Made by a program: the position numbers and the translations under genes. This document shows, one piece after another, positions 20,446 to 30,895 of a DNA stretch of 64,000 nucleotides. This DNA comes from Draconibacterium sediminis (lineage in GTDB: Bacteria; Bacteroidota; Bacteroidia; Bacteroidales; Prolixibacteraceae), in the NCBI RefSeq assembly GCF_000949475.1, contig NZ_JRHC01000009.1, forward strand, positions 1-64,000, written 5' to 3'. The notes under the pieces were generated by a model, which worked only from the letters and a program-made list of their open reading frames with translations, was not told the origin of the DNA and did no database searches. Each line of letters begins with the position of its first letter. Position 1 is the stretch's first letter.

Positions 20446-20892
20446 TTATTATCCATTTGTTTAAAAATTTAGAACTCCATTCAATTCGTATGAATTTGAG
20501 ACTCAATTTTTGACAAGAAAGGTAATGAAAAGATTAACTGAAATGCTCACCAATATTGGTTTTAGGCAGGCTAAATTGTATAAAATACTTGTGATATAGT
20601 GGATTCTCATATTTGTAAAGGTAGGTTTTCAGTGAGATTGCGATCCCGCTATGTCGAATTTAATAATAATTGGTAATCACTTGAATAAACTATATTCTCT
20701 TTAAAATATGACAGGTTGTTTTTTGGGTAATTCAACCTCCTTTTAATTGAACAAATACTTCACTTTGCAACATCTGTTCAATGTTGACCATTAAGTTCAG
20801 AAAACTGGCTTTGGTTTTAAATTTATTCTTGCGCTATTCCTTTAGGTTTGTTGACACTTAAATGTAAAAATAAAACTAAAGAATCTATTCAT
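20446..20892 (+). other. Intergenic region between blocks A and B
   Basis: This 447-base stretch has no convincing gene. I see no strong terminator after the GH2 gene. Its right half (20747-20850) carries the regulatory module described separately. The left 300 bases are AT-rich and show nothing I can name. Confidence 0.6.
20747..20850 (+). promoter_or_regulatory. Candidate operator-promoter of block B, copy 1 of shared module
   Basis: TTGAACA at 20747, then TTCA cores at 20759, 20777 and 20796 (18-19 bases apart), then AACTG, and a consensus Bacteroidota -7 box TAGGTTTG at 20843-20850. The same elements occur ungapped at 36267-36370, with the -7-like box at exactly the same distance (96 bases from TTGAACA). 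Spaced direct repeats are what an AraC-type dimer binds. The regulator encoded at 32162-36229 is the obvious candidate (inference). Confidence 0.55.
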
Positions 20893-22314
20893 ATGAAACT
20901 TAGAACTGTTATGCTATTGGCAGTGGTCTGTTTTACCTTGTCAGGGTTTGGGCAGGAAAAGAAACCTAATGTAGTCGTGTTTTTAGTAGACGATTTAAGA
21001 ACAGAACTCGGTTGTTACGGTAGCACTCATGTTAAAAGCCCAAACATCGATGCGCTGGCAAAAGACGGTGTGTTATTCGATAAAGCCTATTGTCAGGAAG
21101 CAATTTGTGCACCATCGCGGATGAGTATATTAACTGGTTTGCACCCACAAAATATTGGTATTTATTCCTTATTTACTCCACTGCGCAAAAAGCACAAAGA
21201 TATGGTTACCCTGCCGCAGTTCTTCAAAGCCAATGGGTACACCACGGTTAGCATAGGTAAAGTTTATCATCATACATTCGACGATAAAGAAAGTTGGAGT
21301 ATTCATATTCCAAAAGAATCCAACGCTTATGTGCTCCCTGAAAATATTGCTTTACAGAACAGTGGTAGTGGTAAAGGATCGGCTTTTGAATGTGCTGATG
21401 TTACCGATGACGCCTACAAGGATGGAAGAACAGCAAATCATGCCATTGAAACACTTCAAAAAATAAAAGATGAAAAGTTTGTAATGTTTGTTGGTTTAAG
21501 CAAACCACACTTGCCTTTTAATGCACCAAAAAAATATTGGGACATGTACAAAGAAGGTGATTTTACAATTCCCGTCAAAAAAGCTCCCGAAGGGATGAGT
21601 TCGCTGGCATTAACTAAATGGGGAGAGTTGCGTGGATACCATGGTATTCCGAAAGAAGGTTTATTGGATGATGAGCTAAGCCTTAAATTAATGCACGGTT
21701 ACTACGCTTGTGTAAGCTATATCGATGCACAAATGGGCAAAGTAATGCAAGCTTTAGAAGACCTTGATTTACGCGAAAATACCATGGTGGTTTTAATGAG
21801 CGACCATGGCTGGAAATTAGGAGAATACGGTGCCTGGTGCAAACATACCAATTTTGAATTAGACGTTCATGTGCCAATGATTATTAGCCGGGAGACCTCG
21901 CATAAAAACCGACAAACCAATGTACGAAGCCAGGCACTTGTTGAGAATATTGACATTTTTCCAACAATTGCCGAAGCATGTGAATTAGAAGTGCATCCTG
22001 TCGACGGGAAAAGCATTTTGAAATTGGTTGATAATCCCGAAATGGAGTGGGATAAAGCAGCTTATAGCATCTATCCACGTGGCGAAAAATACATGGGCTG
22101 CACTGTAACGGACGGCGAGTGGCGCTACACCGAATGGCGAAATATGGATGAGCACAACACGCATTCGGTTGAGTTGTATCCGTGCCAAACTGATTTCAAT
22201 AAAGTGGGTGAAAATCTGGCTGGAGGTGAAAAGTACAAAGGTATTCAGATAAAAATGAAAAAGTTACTGGACGAAAATTTCTCACCTGAGCGTATTTCGT
22301 TTTATACTAACTAA
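20893..22314 (+). CDS. Type I (S1_7-like) sulfatase, iduronate-2-sulfatase family
   Basis: I start at the ATG at 20893, because an upstream in-frame start at 20848 lies inside the promoter box and would spoil the signal peptide. The 473-residue product has a signal ending in GFGQ. The S1 signature is clear: [17 protein letters not shown] (metal-binding Asp pair), CAPSR with Cys72 in [21 protein letters not shown], and [18 protein letters not shown]. The DDLR-ELGCYG start, CAPSR and the WKLGE-GxWCKHT block are typical of iduronate-2-sulfatases (S1_7), a group that includes an ulvan-active enzyme (established knowledge). It opens block B and precedes the heparinase-fold lyase by 15 bases. Confidence 0.9.
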   Translation: MKLRTVMLLAVVCFTLSGFGQEKKPNVVVFLVDDLRTELGCYGSTHVKSPNIDALAKDGVLFDKAYCQEAICAPSRMSILTGLHPQNIGIYSLFTPLRKKHKDMVTLPQFFKANGYTTVSIGKVYHHTFDDKESWSIHIPKESNAYVLPENIALQNSGSGKGSAFECADVTDDAYKDGRTANHAIETLQKIKDEKFVMFVGLSKPHLPFNAPKKYWDMYKEGDFTIPVKKAPEGMSSLALTKWGELRGYHGIPKEGLLDDELSLKLMHGYYACVSYIDAQMGKVMQALEDLDLRENTMVVLMSDHGWKLGEYGAWCKHTNFELDVHVPMIISRETSHKNRQTNVRSQALVENIDIFPTIAEACELEVHPVDGKSILKLVDNPEMEWDKAAYSIYPRGEKYMGCTVTDGEWRYTEWRNMDEHNTHSVELYPCQTDFNKVGENLAGGEKYKGIQIKMKKLLDENFSPERISFYTN

Positions 22315-22329
22315 GGGAAATAATAAATA

Positions 22330-25300
22330 ATGAAACAATTTATATTTAAAGCAAAACTACTTGTTTTTTTATTGATGTTTGGAACAGCTTATGCTCAGTC
22401 GTTGCAACACCCTGTTATCTGGGCAACTAACAACGATAAAGCTGAAATACAGGCTAAAGTAGAAAATTACAACTGGGCCAACAGTATAATTACAAAAGCC
22501 AAAGCGGCAATTGATGATAAAGTTAATACACATATTTCAAACCCGACGGCAATATTAGGCACAATTCCGGTGTGCGAAACCCGCGATGATTTGTCAGAAT
22601 CTGCTGCCAGTGCTAATAATGCAAAACATGCACAGGTACTTAATTATGCATCATATGCGGCCATGGTTTATTATGTGACAAGTGAAGAGAAATATGCGCA
22701 GTTTGCTGCCGATATTCTTTGGTATTACATAGAAGAACTGGCGCCGCGAACACCCGAAACTACTGCTTTAAGCGGAAGCCATTTTTACGATCCAAGGGCC
22801 GGTTACCTGCAGTTTGCCATGGCCTACGATTTAATGGTTAGTTATTTAAAGCAAACCGGCACTAAAGTGTATCGAAAATCAACTGGAAGCAGAGTTGCTT
22901 TTGATAACGTAAAGGCACAAAAAGCCGTTCACAACATTGCAATGAATGCTTTACAAGAGCATGCCGGTGCTGATACCCGGATTGGACAACGAGTAAGCAA
23001 TCATCCTATTTTAAGAGCACCCGGAGTTTTGTTCAACATTCTTTGTGTGGAAGATGATAACGAACGCGAGCGAATGTTCGAAGTATTCTGGAATACAGGA
23101 ACAAAGAATCAAAACTCGTTTACAAAAACAATTTTACCAATGTTTGGCGATCAAGGTATTTGGCCCGAAGCGGTGAGTTACAGTTTTATGCCAAACATTA
23201 CATTGGTGCTTGATGTGGTCGACCGCCTAAAGCCCGAAATGAATTTGATGGCGGATAAAATGCACATCCTGGATGGTAATTTCCTTTTTGATAATCTGAG
23301 GTATCCCAACAGACGTTTTGTGCGCTATGGCGATTCGCACCGCGACAACGACGGAACCGGGGCACTTTATCGCTACACCCTTGATTTAGCTGCAAGAAGA
23401 GGTTTTGCAGCATATGAACAAAAAGCCACGGTTGCCTTGCGCCAAGGCTACGATGCAGAAGGTGGGTACGATCCGGCAGTTCCGGTTACAACTTTTGATA
23501 ATGTAAAAGCTTTTGAACAATTGTTTTTGGGAATAGATATTCCTGAAACCATTGACGGAGAAATTGATTTTCAGAAACCGACTGTAGTAATAGAACATGC
23601 AGGTGTTGCCCTTCAGCGGAATTATGTTGAGGTAAATAATATCGATTATGGGCTTTGCGGAATAATTGGAGGGGCTCATTATGTGCACTCGCATTGCACA
23701 GGTATTACAATGGAACTTTATGGAGCCGATTATATTATGGCAGCTAATGGTGGTTTGCCAAACTCATTGGCCGAAAGAAAAGAAGATGTTCATACTGGTT
23801 ACTTTTGGCGCCACGCAGGAAACAATACCGTAATTGTAAACGGAACATCGCATGGTATTCAGCAAGGTTCGTGGAAATCCAATTCCGATTTGTGGATGAA
23901 TACCACTGTAAACGAAGCTGCCGAACCAAAACATCTCGAAGACCCGGTTAATCCGAATTTCAGCTTTGCCACCCAGTTTTTAGATGACGAAGTAAACAAT
24001 TGCGAACAGCAACGTACACTAAGTACCATTCGAACCAGCGAAACAAGTGGTTATTATTTTGATCTATTCCGTTCAAAATCTACTGTAAATAATAATTTTC
24101 ACGATTATGTATACCATAATATTGGCGACGAAACACATATTTTCAATAGTAATGGCGACGAATTAAGTGTATCGGCAACCGCAAGGTATCAGACCGATAT
24201 TGGCGACACCTACAAGTCTCCGGGATGGCGCTTTTTTGAAGAAACAAAAGTTACAGCACCGCTTGACGAGGCAACCAATATTCGCTTCGATTTAAATGAA
24301 ACGAACACCTACATGAACATGTTTGTACCTGCTGATGTAGTGCGTGAATACACAAAAGCAGTAGGACCTGCCACACGCGAAGCAAAAGGAGGTTACGAGG
24401 ATAGAAAGACACAAATACTGGCTGTGCGTCAAAATGGTGAGGCCTGGAATAAACCTTACGTTCATATCTTTGAACCATCAAAATCAACCATTACAAGTGT
24501 AAAATCGGTTGAGCATTTGTACCGGGGCGAGGTGATTGTTGGTGCAAAAGTTACCAGTCAGATTGATAATAAAACAATAGTTGATTACGTGATTTGTCAG
24601 GAAGATGAAAACCAAACGTTTACGCTGCCGGAGATGGGATTGACTTTTAACGGGCGTTTTGCCGTGGTAAGAACCGAACAGGATTTGGGAAAGGCACAGA
24701 CAACGTTGTACATTGGCGAGGGTACTAAACTAACTTTCGGCAACCATATGCTGGAAGCAGATGCTGATAAAAAGGGAAACCTTGTTGTTGAAGGGGAAGT
24801 AGATTTAAGCCGGGTGCTTGGTTTTAAAAACCTTTCGAATAATACCGTGGTTGAGAGAGGCAGTAGCCTATCGGTTGAAGCTGTGGTTGGGAGCGACTTC
24901 ACGGAAGTAACCTTGTTTGTAAACGGAGCGAATGCGGGAACTATAACACAGGCTCCGTATATATGGGAGTCGAATGCCCTCTTAGCTAACCTTACAGAGC
25001 CATCATATATTTTAAAACTGGTAGCCAAAGATGTAAATAATGAGGTTGCAGAGAGCTCAATTTCCATTTTAACTCCCGGACAGTGGGCACGTACAACCGA
25101 TTTTCACCCACATTCGGTGCCAGGAGTAATTCAGTTTGAAGACTATGATTATGGCGGAGCAGGTGTGTCGTATTACGACCGATCGCCCATTGATGAGTCG
25201 AAATACAAGTATTGGGAAGGTGATAACGTGGATTTAAATAGTTCAAAAGAGAGGATAAGTTACATTCAGGGACAAGAGTGGTTAGAGTACACCATAAATG

Positions 25301-25827
25301 TTGAAAGCACTGGCTACTACGATTTTTTTGTTAATCATCAAACTCGGCGTACACCCGAATTTGAAGCCCTTACCGTTTCTTTGCCCGATGAAAATAAGGT
25401 TTTGTTTAGCAAGAAAATACTTACATACACGGGTACGGGTGCATTTGCTACCGATTTGCTAGGCAATGTTTACCTGGAAAAGGGGACACATGTAATCCGG
25501 TTTTACATGGATAGTTATGGCTTCGATTTGGATTATTTTGAACTAAAACTCACACAACCAACCGGTAATAAGCAGATTCAGGCGGAAGCAGATCGGTTGA
25601 AAATTTACCCCAATCCGGCACACGATACCGTAAATATTGCCATGGATGGATTTCGAACCGCCGATATCACCATTTACAATATGGCCGGGCAACTTATGTT
25701 TAACACACAAACAAGCGAATCAGTCATTCAACTGTCTCGTAGCTTCAATTATAAACGTGGACTATATGTGGTTAGGGTGTTGGATGAAAACAAACAGGCA
25801 CACTTTGGAAAACTAATATTTAGGTAG
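22330..25827 (+). CDS. Heparinase II/III-fold polysaccharide lyase, multidomain, T9SS-secreted
   Basis: This 1165-residue protein has a signal peptide (1-22, ending AYAQ). Residues about 25-390 form an (alpha/alpha) toroid of the alginate-lyase/heparinase type; about 410-800 form the heparinase II/III-like beta domain with the typical AHYVHSHCTGITMELYG segment near residue 450, which holds the His residues usual for this clan. Next come an Ig-like domain (about 830-915, FTEVTLFVNGANAG), a CBM6-like domain (about 927-1078, beginning VIQFEDYDYGGAGVSYYD) and a type IX sorting tail (from 1087, LKIYPNPAHDTVNIAM). It should cleave uronic-acid-containing chains by beta-elimination outside the cell. 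The exact family (PL12, PL17, PL21-like or unassigned) and substrate are not clear. Confidence 0.85.
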   Translation: MKQFIFKAKLLVFLLMFGTAYAQSLQHPVIWATNNDKAEIQAKVENYNWANSIITKAKAAIDDKVNTHISNPTAILGTIPVCETRDDLSESAASANNAKHAQVLNYASYAAMVYYVTSEEKYAQFAADILWYYIEELAPRTPETTALSGSHFYDPRAGYLQFAMAYDLMVSYLKQTGTKVYRKSTGSRVAFDNVKAQKAVHNIAMNALQEHAGADTRIGQRVSNHPILRAPGVLFNILCVEDDNERERMFEVFWNTGTKNQNSFTKTILPMFGDQGIWPEAVSYSFMPNITLVLDVVDRLKPEMNLMADKMHILDGNFLFDNLRYPNRRFVRYGDSHRDNDGTGALYRYTLDLAARRGFAAYEQKATVALRQGYDAEGGYDPAVPVTTFDNVKAFEQLFLGIDIPETIDGEIDFQKPTVVIEHAGVALQRNYVEVNNIDYGLCGIIGGAHYVHSHCTGITMELYGADYIMAANGGLPNSLAERKEDVHTGYFWRHAGNNTVIVNGTSHGIQQGSWKSNSDLWMNTTVNEAAEPKHLEDPVNPNFSFATQFLDDEVNNCEQQRTLSTIRTSETSGYYFDLFRSKSTVNNNFHDYVYHNIGDETHIFNSNGDELSVSATARYQTDIGDTYKSPGWRFFEETKVTAPLDEATNIRFDLNETNTYMNMFVPADVVREYTKAVGPATREAKGGYEDRKTQILAVRQNGEAWNKPYVHIFEPSKSTITSVKSVEHLYRGEVIVGAKVTSQIDNKTIVDYVICQEDENQTFTLPEMGLTFNGRFAVVRTEQDLGKAQTTLYIGEGTKLTFGNHMLEADADKKGNLVVEGEVDLSRVLGFKNLSNNTVVERGSSLSVEAVVGSDFTEVTLFVNGANAGTITQAPYIWESNALLANLTEPSYILKLVAKDVNNEVAESSISILTPGQWARTTDFHPHSVPGVIQFEDYDYGGAGVSYYDRSPIDESKYKYWEGDNVDLNSSKERISYIQGQEWLEYTINVESTGYYDFFVNHQTRRTPEFEALTVSLPDENKVLFSKKILTYTGTGAFATDLLGNVYLEKGTHVIRFYMDSYGFDLDYFELKLTQPTGNKQIQAEADRLKIYPNPAHDTVNIAMDGFRTADITIYNMAGQLMFNTQTSESVIQLSRSFNYKRGLYVVRVLDENKQAHFGKLIFR

Positions 25828-25845
25828 TAAAACAGTAATATTTAT

Positions 25846-28320
25846 ATGAAATACTTATTGTCAACACTTTTTGTGCTTTTTTGCACTTCAGTTGTTTTTA
25901 GTCAAACAGAACAGAAGGAGGTAAATTACTTTGCCAACAATGCTTTTGGTAATCCGATAGTAGGCAAATTGGGAGAACATTATAATGGAGTAACTTATAT
26001 CGCCTATCAAGGAGAAAAGGAAGACCCGTACGTTGCTGCGTACGACCATAAAAAGGAGATGTGGATAGGACCCTATAAAGCCGGGACAAGTTTACTGGGT
26101 AAAACATCCGGTAAAAAAATCGATAACCACGGAAAACCAACTTTGGTTGTAGATGGAGAAGGGTATATCCATGTTGTTTTTGGAGGACATGGAGGTTCAA
26201 AAGAGTTTGGCGAGAATTCTCTTGGAAATTACAATTGCGGAAAACAAATCCATGTTAAAACAAAAAAGCCCATGGATATATCGAGTTGGGAAGAGGTGGA
26301 TAACCTTACACCCTTTGCAACTTATAGCCAGTTTCTGAAAATGGACAATGGAGATATCTACTTGTTTTATCGGCATGGGGCACATCGTAGTGATTGGGTT
26401 TATCAGGTATCGAAAGACAATTGCCGCACGTTTTCTCCCAAAGTTTCCATTGTTAAAGCAAAGCCGACATCCGCAACAGAGGAGTGTTCTGATGTCTGGG
26501 ACTCCTGGTATCTTGATATTCAGCATGGCAATGGCAACGACATTATCGTTTCGTACAATTACCACGTTTGCAAAAACATGCGCCCTCACGATAGTGAACG
26601 TCATAATTGTTACTATATGAAGTTCGATACCGATAAAAATGAGTGGTACAATGTAAAAGGTGAATCATTAAAGCTTCCTGTAACCAAAGAGTATGCCGAT
26701 ACAATGACTCTGGTTGCAAACACCGGGGATAAATGGAATCATATCGGGCGAGCCTGTATAAATAAAAATGGTTTTCCCCATGTTGGCTTTTATGAAGGCG
26801 AAGATGATGGTTCGCTTAATGGCGGACCCAAACAGCTTAAACTTTATCAATGGACAGGTAATGAGTGGATTGGGGGCAGAACAAACCTGCCGGAAGAAGC
26901 CCGAGGAGAAATGAACGTAAAATCACCTGATTCAGTAAGTTGTTTACTTGGTAATGATAAGGGTGAGTTTGGTGAGGTAGCCTGGTGGAATAGTAGCAAT
27001 GGCAACACAGCGTTTACAAAAGAAGCTGTTTTGCTAAAGGAAGAAGGTGGTCGGTTCACCTTGTCCAATTTTATTCGAAATGCACATCCGGATGCAAAAA
27101 TTGTTGCAACACAAAAAATAGAAGGTACTGATTATTCGAGAATTTTTCTTTTAGCTGATAAGGGGCCGATAATGCGAAAGAAAGCTGAAGCTGACTTAAT
27201 TTGTGTAAGTGAAAATCAGGAGTTTGATATCGAATCAGTCTTGAAAAAATCAGAAAAGCAATATGCTGTACTTCTGGGATCAGCTTATGCTGAAAATAAA
27301 ATACCACGAGCAACTGATGGCCATGATGAGATTGAATGGGCACAACGAAAAATGGATTGGACTCAGGGATTTTTCCCCGGTTGTTGCTGGAAACTATATG
27401 AATATACTAACGATGCCAAATGGAAAAAGGCAGCCGATTATTTTCAAAACCTGTTTATTGACGGGAAAGATGTAAACACTACCCACGACCTGGGGTTTAT
27501 GTTCTACTGCTCTTTTGGCGAGGGATATGAATTAACAAAAGACGAAACGTATAAACAGGTGGTAATTGATGCTTCTGAAGCTTTAATTACCCGGTACGAT
27601 TCAACGGTAGGTTGCATAAAAAGCTGGGACTTTGGAAAAGAAAGGTGGACATTTCCGGTTATTATTGATAACATGTTAAACCTTGAAATGTTATTTGAGG
27701 CTTCGCTTTTAACCGGCGACGAAAAATATAAAAACGTTGCTATAAACCATGCGAATACTACATTGAAAAATCATTTCAGAGACGATTACAGCACCTGGCA
27801 CGTGGTAGATTACAACCCTGAAGATGGAACGGTATTTAAGAAATTAACACATCAGGGCTATTCGGACGAAAGCAGCTGGGCCAGAGGACAAGGCTGGGCA
27901 CTTTACGGTTATACCATGTGCTACCGTTATACAAAAAATCCGGTATACCTGGAGCAGGCAAAACATGTAGCAGAATTTGTTTCCGCAAATTTACCTGTCG
28001 ATTATGTGCCGTTTTGGGATTTTAATGTAAGCGATGCTGAAATTATGTACAAAGATGCTTCTGCCGGGTCACTTTATGCTTCTGCCTTTATCGAATTGTA
28101 TGAATACACCAACAACGAAGCGTATAAAACTTTGGCAATAAATATTTTAAAATCGTTGAGCTCCGAGAAATACTTCTCAGAATATGGCGAAAACTGTGGT
28201 TTTTTGTTGAAGCATAGTGTTGGTAATTTCCCAAAAGTCAGCGAGATAGATGTTCCGATTAATTATGCCGATTATTATTGCCTGGAAGCTTTGTTACGAT
28301 TGAAAAAACTAAATAATTAA
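25846..28320 (+). CDS. Fusion: BNR_4 propeller lyase (ulvan-lyase-like) + GH88 unsaturated uronyl hydrolase
   Basis: This 824-residue exported protein (signal 1-19) joins two enzymes. Residues about 21-430 are a BNR_4-type seven-bladed propeller with His95 (DNHGKP), His115 (GGHGG), Tyr160 (ATYSQF), Arg176 (FYRHG) and Tyr222. The His-His spacing of 20 and Tyr-Arg spacing of 16 match what I remember of the ulvan lyase active sites of PL24/PL25. Residues about 440-824 are a GH88 (alpha/alpha)6 hydrolase with catalytic Asp548 (THDLGFM) and Asp608 (IIDNMLN) and the substrate motif SSWARGQGWALYGY. GH88 removes the unsaturated uronyl group that the lyase creates, so one chain would do two consecutive steps. 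There is no T9SS tail, so it is probably periplasmic. Gene spacing to its neighbours is 18 and 13 bases. Confidence 0.85.
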   Translation: MKYLLSTLFVLFCTSVVFSQTEQKEVNYFANNAFGNPIVGKLGEHYNGVTYIAYQGEKEDPYVAAYDHKKEMWIGPYKAGTSLLGKTSGKKIDNHGKPTLVVDGEGYIHVVFGGHGGSKEFGENSLGNYNCGKQIHVKTKKPMDISSWEEVDNLTPFATYSQFLKMDNGDIYLFYRHGAHRSDWVYQVSKDNCRTFSPKVSIVKAKPTSATEECSDVWDSWYLDIQHGNGNDIIVSYNYHVCKNMRPHDSERHNCYYMKFDTDKNEWYNVKGESLKLPVTKEYADTMTLVANTGDKWNHIGRACINKNGFPHVGFYEGEDDGSLNGGPKQLKLYQWTGNEWIGGRTNLPEEARGEMNVKSPDSVSCLLGNDKGEFGEVAWWNSSNGNTAFTKEAVLLKEEGGRFTLSNFIRNAHPDAKIVATQKIEGTDYSRIFLLADKGPIMRKKAEADLICVSENQEFDIESVLKKSEKQYAVLLGSAYAENKIPRATDGHDEIEWAQRKMDWTQGFFPGCCWKLYEYTNDAKWKKAADYFQNLFIDGKDVNTTHDLGFMFYCSFGEGYELTKDETYKQVVIDASEALITRYDSTVGCIKSWDFGKERWTFPVIIDNMLNLEMLFEASLLTGDEKYKNVAINHANTTLKNHFRDDYSTWHVVDYNPEDGTVFKKLTHQGYSDESSWARGQGWALYGYTMCYRYTKNPVYLEQAKHVAEFVSANLPVDYVPFWDFNVSDAEIMYKDASAGSLYASAFIELYEYTNNEAYKTLAINILKSLSSEKYFSEYGENCGFLLKHSVGNFPKVSEIDVPINYADYYCLEALLRLKKLNN

Positions 28321-28333
28321 AGCAAAAAATCTC

Positions 28334-30544
28334 ATGGTTAAAGTTATTGTTCTTGGAGGATTGCTGCTCGTTTGTTTGGTTTTACAAGCGCAAACCGAGG
28401 CGCCATCGTGGGTAGAATATGCCGATAAAAAAGAAAGTAACAGGTTGGACGAAGCTACTTTAAGCGATTATTCCTATTCGGGGTATCATTTCTCCGAAAA
28501 AGAAATTCCCGATGTTTCGGGCTGGACCAGGTTTGATGTTACAAACTACGGAGCGTCTCCGGATGATGAACATTATGACGATGATGGTATTCGGGCAGCC
28601 ATTAATGCCGCAATTGCCAGTAATCAACCCGCTGTGGTTTTTTTTCCAGCCGGAAAATTCCTGGTAGCTGATGCCGCTAATGCCGATAAGCCGTTTGTAA
28701 TAAATGCCAGCAACATTGTATTAAAAGGAGCTGGCTCCGGCGACGGTGGTACCGAAATTTACACTGATAAAACCCTTGATAATCCTTCTGATGCAGCGAT
28801 ATATCCCTGGCGTTTTCATTTTAAAGCCGATAACAATGCGATTGATGAGAAAATCACTTCAATTAATAAACGAATTAACAGGGGCGATTTTACAATTGAA
28901 GTTCAGGATGCAAGTGGATTAAGCGTAGGGCAGATTGTAAACCTTTATCACGGTGGAGTTGCCAATCTCGAAGCAAATATGCCCGGGTTAAGCTATAAGG
29001 CAGAGTGGATAAGAATAATAAATAACGGTATCAGGACTCATGAAAAACATATTATTGAATCTATCGAAGGCAATAAGGTAAAGTTTAAAAATCCTGTTCA
29101 ATACAATATAACAGCCGATGTTTCGGGGGCTGAGCTACGAAAATATTATACAATTGAAGAGGTAGGTGTAGAAGACATTTTATTTACCAGCGGCTGGGCA
29201 AATAGTGCAGAGGTTTATGCGCATCATGCCAGCGATTATGTAGATTATGCCTACCGGGCTCTGGCGTTTGAAAATGTGAAAAACGGCTGGATTCGTAATT
29301 GTCAAATCAAAGATTGGAACGAAAGCCTGATGATTGAGAAAAGTATCGGGGTAACAGTTAAAAACATTTTAATCTCGGGAAAGCAAGGCCATACTTCCTA
29401 TTTTGCACGATACTCTTATGGGGTTTTATTCGAAGATTGTAGAGACATCGTACCTGTAGGATTTAAAAATGCAGGAGGACAGGGGCACGGACCCGGAATG
29501 CGCTGGTCAACCGTAAATACCGTATTTCTTAACTGTGAAATGCCGAAACACCAATCAATTGATTGTCATGGTTATCACCCCTACAGTAATTTGTTGGATA
29601 ATGTTTCAGGGGGCTCTTTTTATAATAATGGAGGTGCCGAAATTGCGTATCCCAACAGTGGCCCTTATATGACCTTTTGGAATTTTCTCCACGATGCACA
29701 TTACAGCAATTGGACATTTGATTTTTGGGACACGGTAAATCGAAAAAACAATACTTATGTGAATCCTCTTTTTGTTGGTTTCCGTGTAGTGGAAAAGCCG
29801 GTTACCTTAAAAAATACAGGTTTGAATGAGTTAAATGGTGAACAAGCCTATCCAAAGTCATTATTCGAGGCACAACTGCAACTTCGGCTGTACGGAGGCT
29901 ATATGTCGGCTTCTTCCTCAAAAGAAGAATTTTTACCTGTAAATGCGAATGATGACAAGGCTGCAACAAACTGGACTTCAGAAAATGCCGGGGCAGGCGA
30001 ATGGCTGATGCTCGACCTGGGCAAAGCGGAAAGTGTAAATGAACTTACAGTAGATGAAACTACAGCAGGCATTGATGAGTGGAAGCTGGAGGCCTGGGGT
30101 GAAGGCGAATGGCAAATCCTAAAAACAGGATCGGAAATCGGAGCCAATAAAGTGATTTCTTTTGAACGAGTGGACACCCGCAAGTTACGATTGGTTGTTG
30201 TAAGCATGAAAAACGGGCTGGAAAGTAATCCCGTTTCAATAAACGAATTTAAGGTTTCAGGAGATTCTTACTATGTTGGAATTGTTAATCAACCAACAAT
30301 TAATAATGAATTTATAAGTGTTTACCCAAATCCAAGTAATGCGCTGGTTAATATTGACATCAATTTTGAAGGCAATAAACACATTGCAATCTACAATTCT
30401 GTTGGAAAGCTGATTTGGCAAAAAGTTACCGTACAAAAAAGTATTCAGCTTTCAAAAGGCGTTGAATTAAATAGAGGATTTTATATTATCAGGATTATAG
30501 GTAATGGTAATCACATGTTTACGGGGAAAATGATTATTCAATAG
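28334..30544 (+). CDS. Right-handed beta-helix (pectate-lyase-superfamily) protein with F5/8C and T9SS tail
   Basis: This 736-residue secreted protein has a signal peptide ending LVLQAQ. Residues about 60-500 begin with the pectate-lyase-3 type motif FDVTNYGASPDD, followed by DDGIRAAINAA and VVFFPAGKFLV, then beta-helix rungs rich in Asn, Gly and His, including GGQGHGPGMRW and SIDCHGYHPYS. A discoidin-like module lies at about 530-640 and a type IX sorting tail begins near 660 (SVYPNPSNALVNI). Such helices act as polysaccharide lyases or hydrolases, or as sugar-binding proteins. The position at the end of a lyase operon fits an outer chain-cutting role, but I cannot point to a catalytic set. 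Confidence 0.75.
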   Translation: MVKVIVLGGLLLVCLVLQAQTEAPSWVEYADKKESNRLDEATLSDYSYSGYHFSEKEIPDVSGWTRFDVTNYGASPDDEHYDDDGIRAAINAAIASNQPAVVFFPAGKFLVADAANADKPFVINASNIVLKGAGSGDGGTEIYTDKTLDNPSDAAIYPWRFHFKADNNAIDEKITSINKRINRGDFTIEVQDASGLSVGQIVNLYHGGVANLEANMPGLSYKAEWIRIINNGIRTHEKHIIESIEGNKVKFKNPVQYNITADVSGAELRKYYTIEEVGVEDILFTSGWANSAEVYAHHASDYVDYAYRALAFENVKNGWIRNCQIKDWNESLMIEKSIGVTVKNILISGKQGHTSYFARYSYGVLFEDCRDIVPVGFKNAGGQGHGPGMRWSTVNTVFLNCEMPKHQSIDCHGYHPYSNLLDNVSGGSFYNNGGAEIAYPNSGPYMTFWNFLHDAHYSNWTFDFWDTVNRKNNTYVNPLFVGFRVVEKPVTLKNTGLNELNGEQAYPKSLFEAQLQLRLYGGYMSASSSKEEFLPVNANDDKAATNWTSENAGAGEWLMLDLGKAESVNELTVDETTAGIDEWKLEAWGEGEWQILKTGSEIGANKVISFERVDTRKLRLVVVSMKNGLESNPVSINEFKVSGDSYYVGIVNQPTINNEFISVYPNPSNALVNIDINFEGNKHIAIYNSVGKLIWQKVTVQKSIQLSKGVELNRGFYIIRIIGNGNHMFTGKMIIQ

Positions 30545-30577
30545 AAAAATCACTAGCGAGCACTTAAATTCCGCAGG

Positions 30578-30895
30578 CTAATTGTTTTCTAAAAGCATAC
30601 CTGCTTTGTACATACCTTTTAAAACAGGGTGCATTTCTTTTCCTAAAGCGGTTAAACTATATTCTACCCTGGGAGGAACTTCTGGAAATACGGTTCGAAG
30701 AATCAGACCATCTTCCTCCAATTCTTTAAGTTGTTTAGTTAGCATTCGCTCACTAATATCCGTGAGTAGCTTCATTAGCTCACTATACCGTTTATCTCCT
30801 TGATATAGATGCAGAATAATGGTTCCTTTTCGTTTTCCTTTAATCGTGTTGATAAAAGTATCTATTGGGCAATAACTTTTTTTCATTTTTTTCAA
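30578..30895 (-). CDS. HxlR-family transcriptional regulator
   Basis: The 105-residue protein is a small winged-helix regulator of the HxlR type. It shows the opening Cys-Pro motif (KSYCPIDTFINTIKGKRKG), the recognition region YSELMKLLTDISERMLTKQLKELEEDG, and the wing VPPRVEYSLTALGKE. HxlR proteins sense aldehydes, quinones or thiol stress, often through the N-terminal Cys, and usually control an adjacent divergent oxidoreductase gene (established knowledge). Here the AcuI/YhdH-type reductase starts 125 bases away on the other strand, which fits that pattern. The pair looks inserted between the end of block B and the regulator gene and is not itself part of polysaccharide breakdown. Confidence 0.9.
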   Translation of the reverse strand: MKKMKKSYCPIDTFINTIKGKRKGTIILHLYQGDKRYSELMKLLTDISERMLTKQLKELEEDGLILRTVFPEVPPRVEYSLTALGKEMHPVLKGMYKAGMLLENN

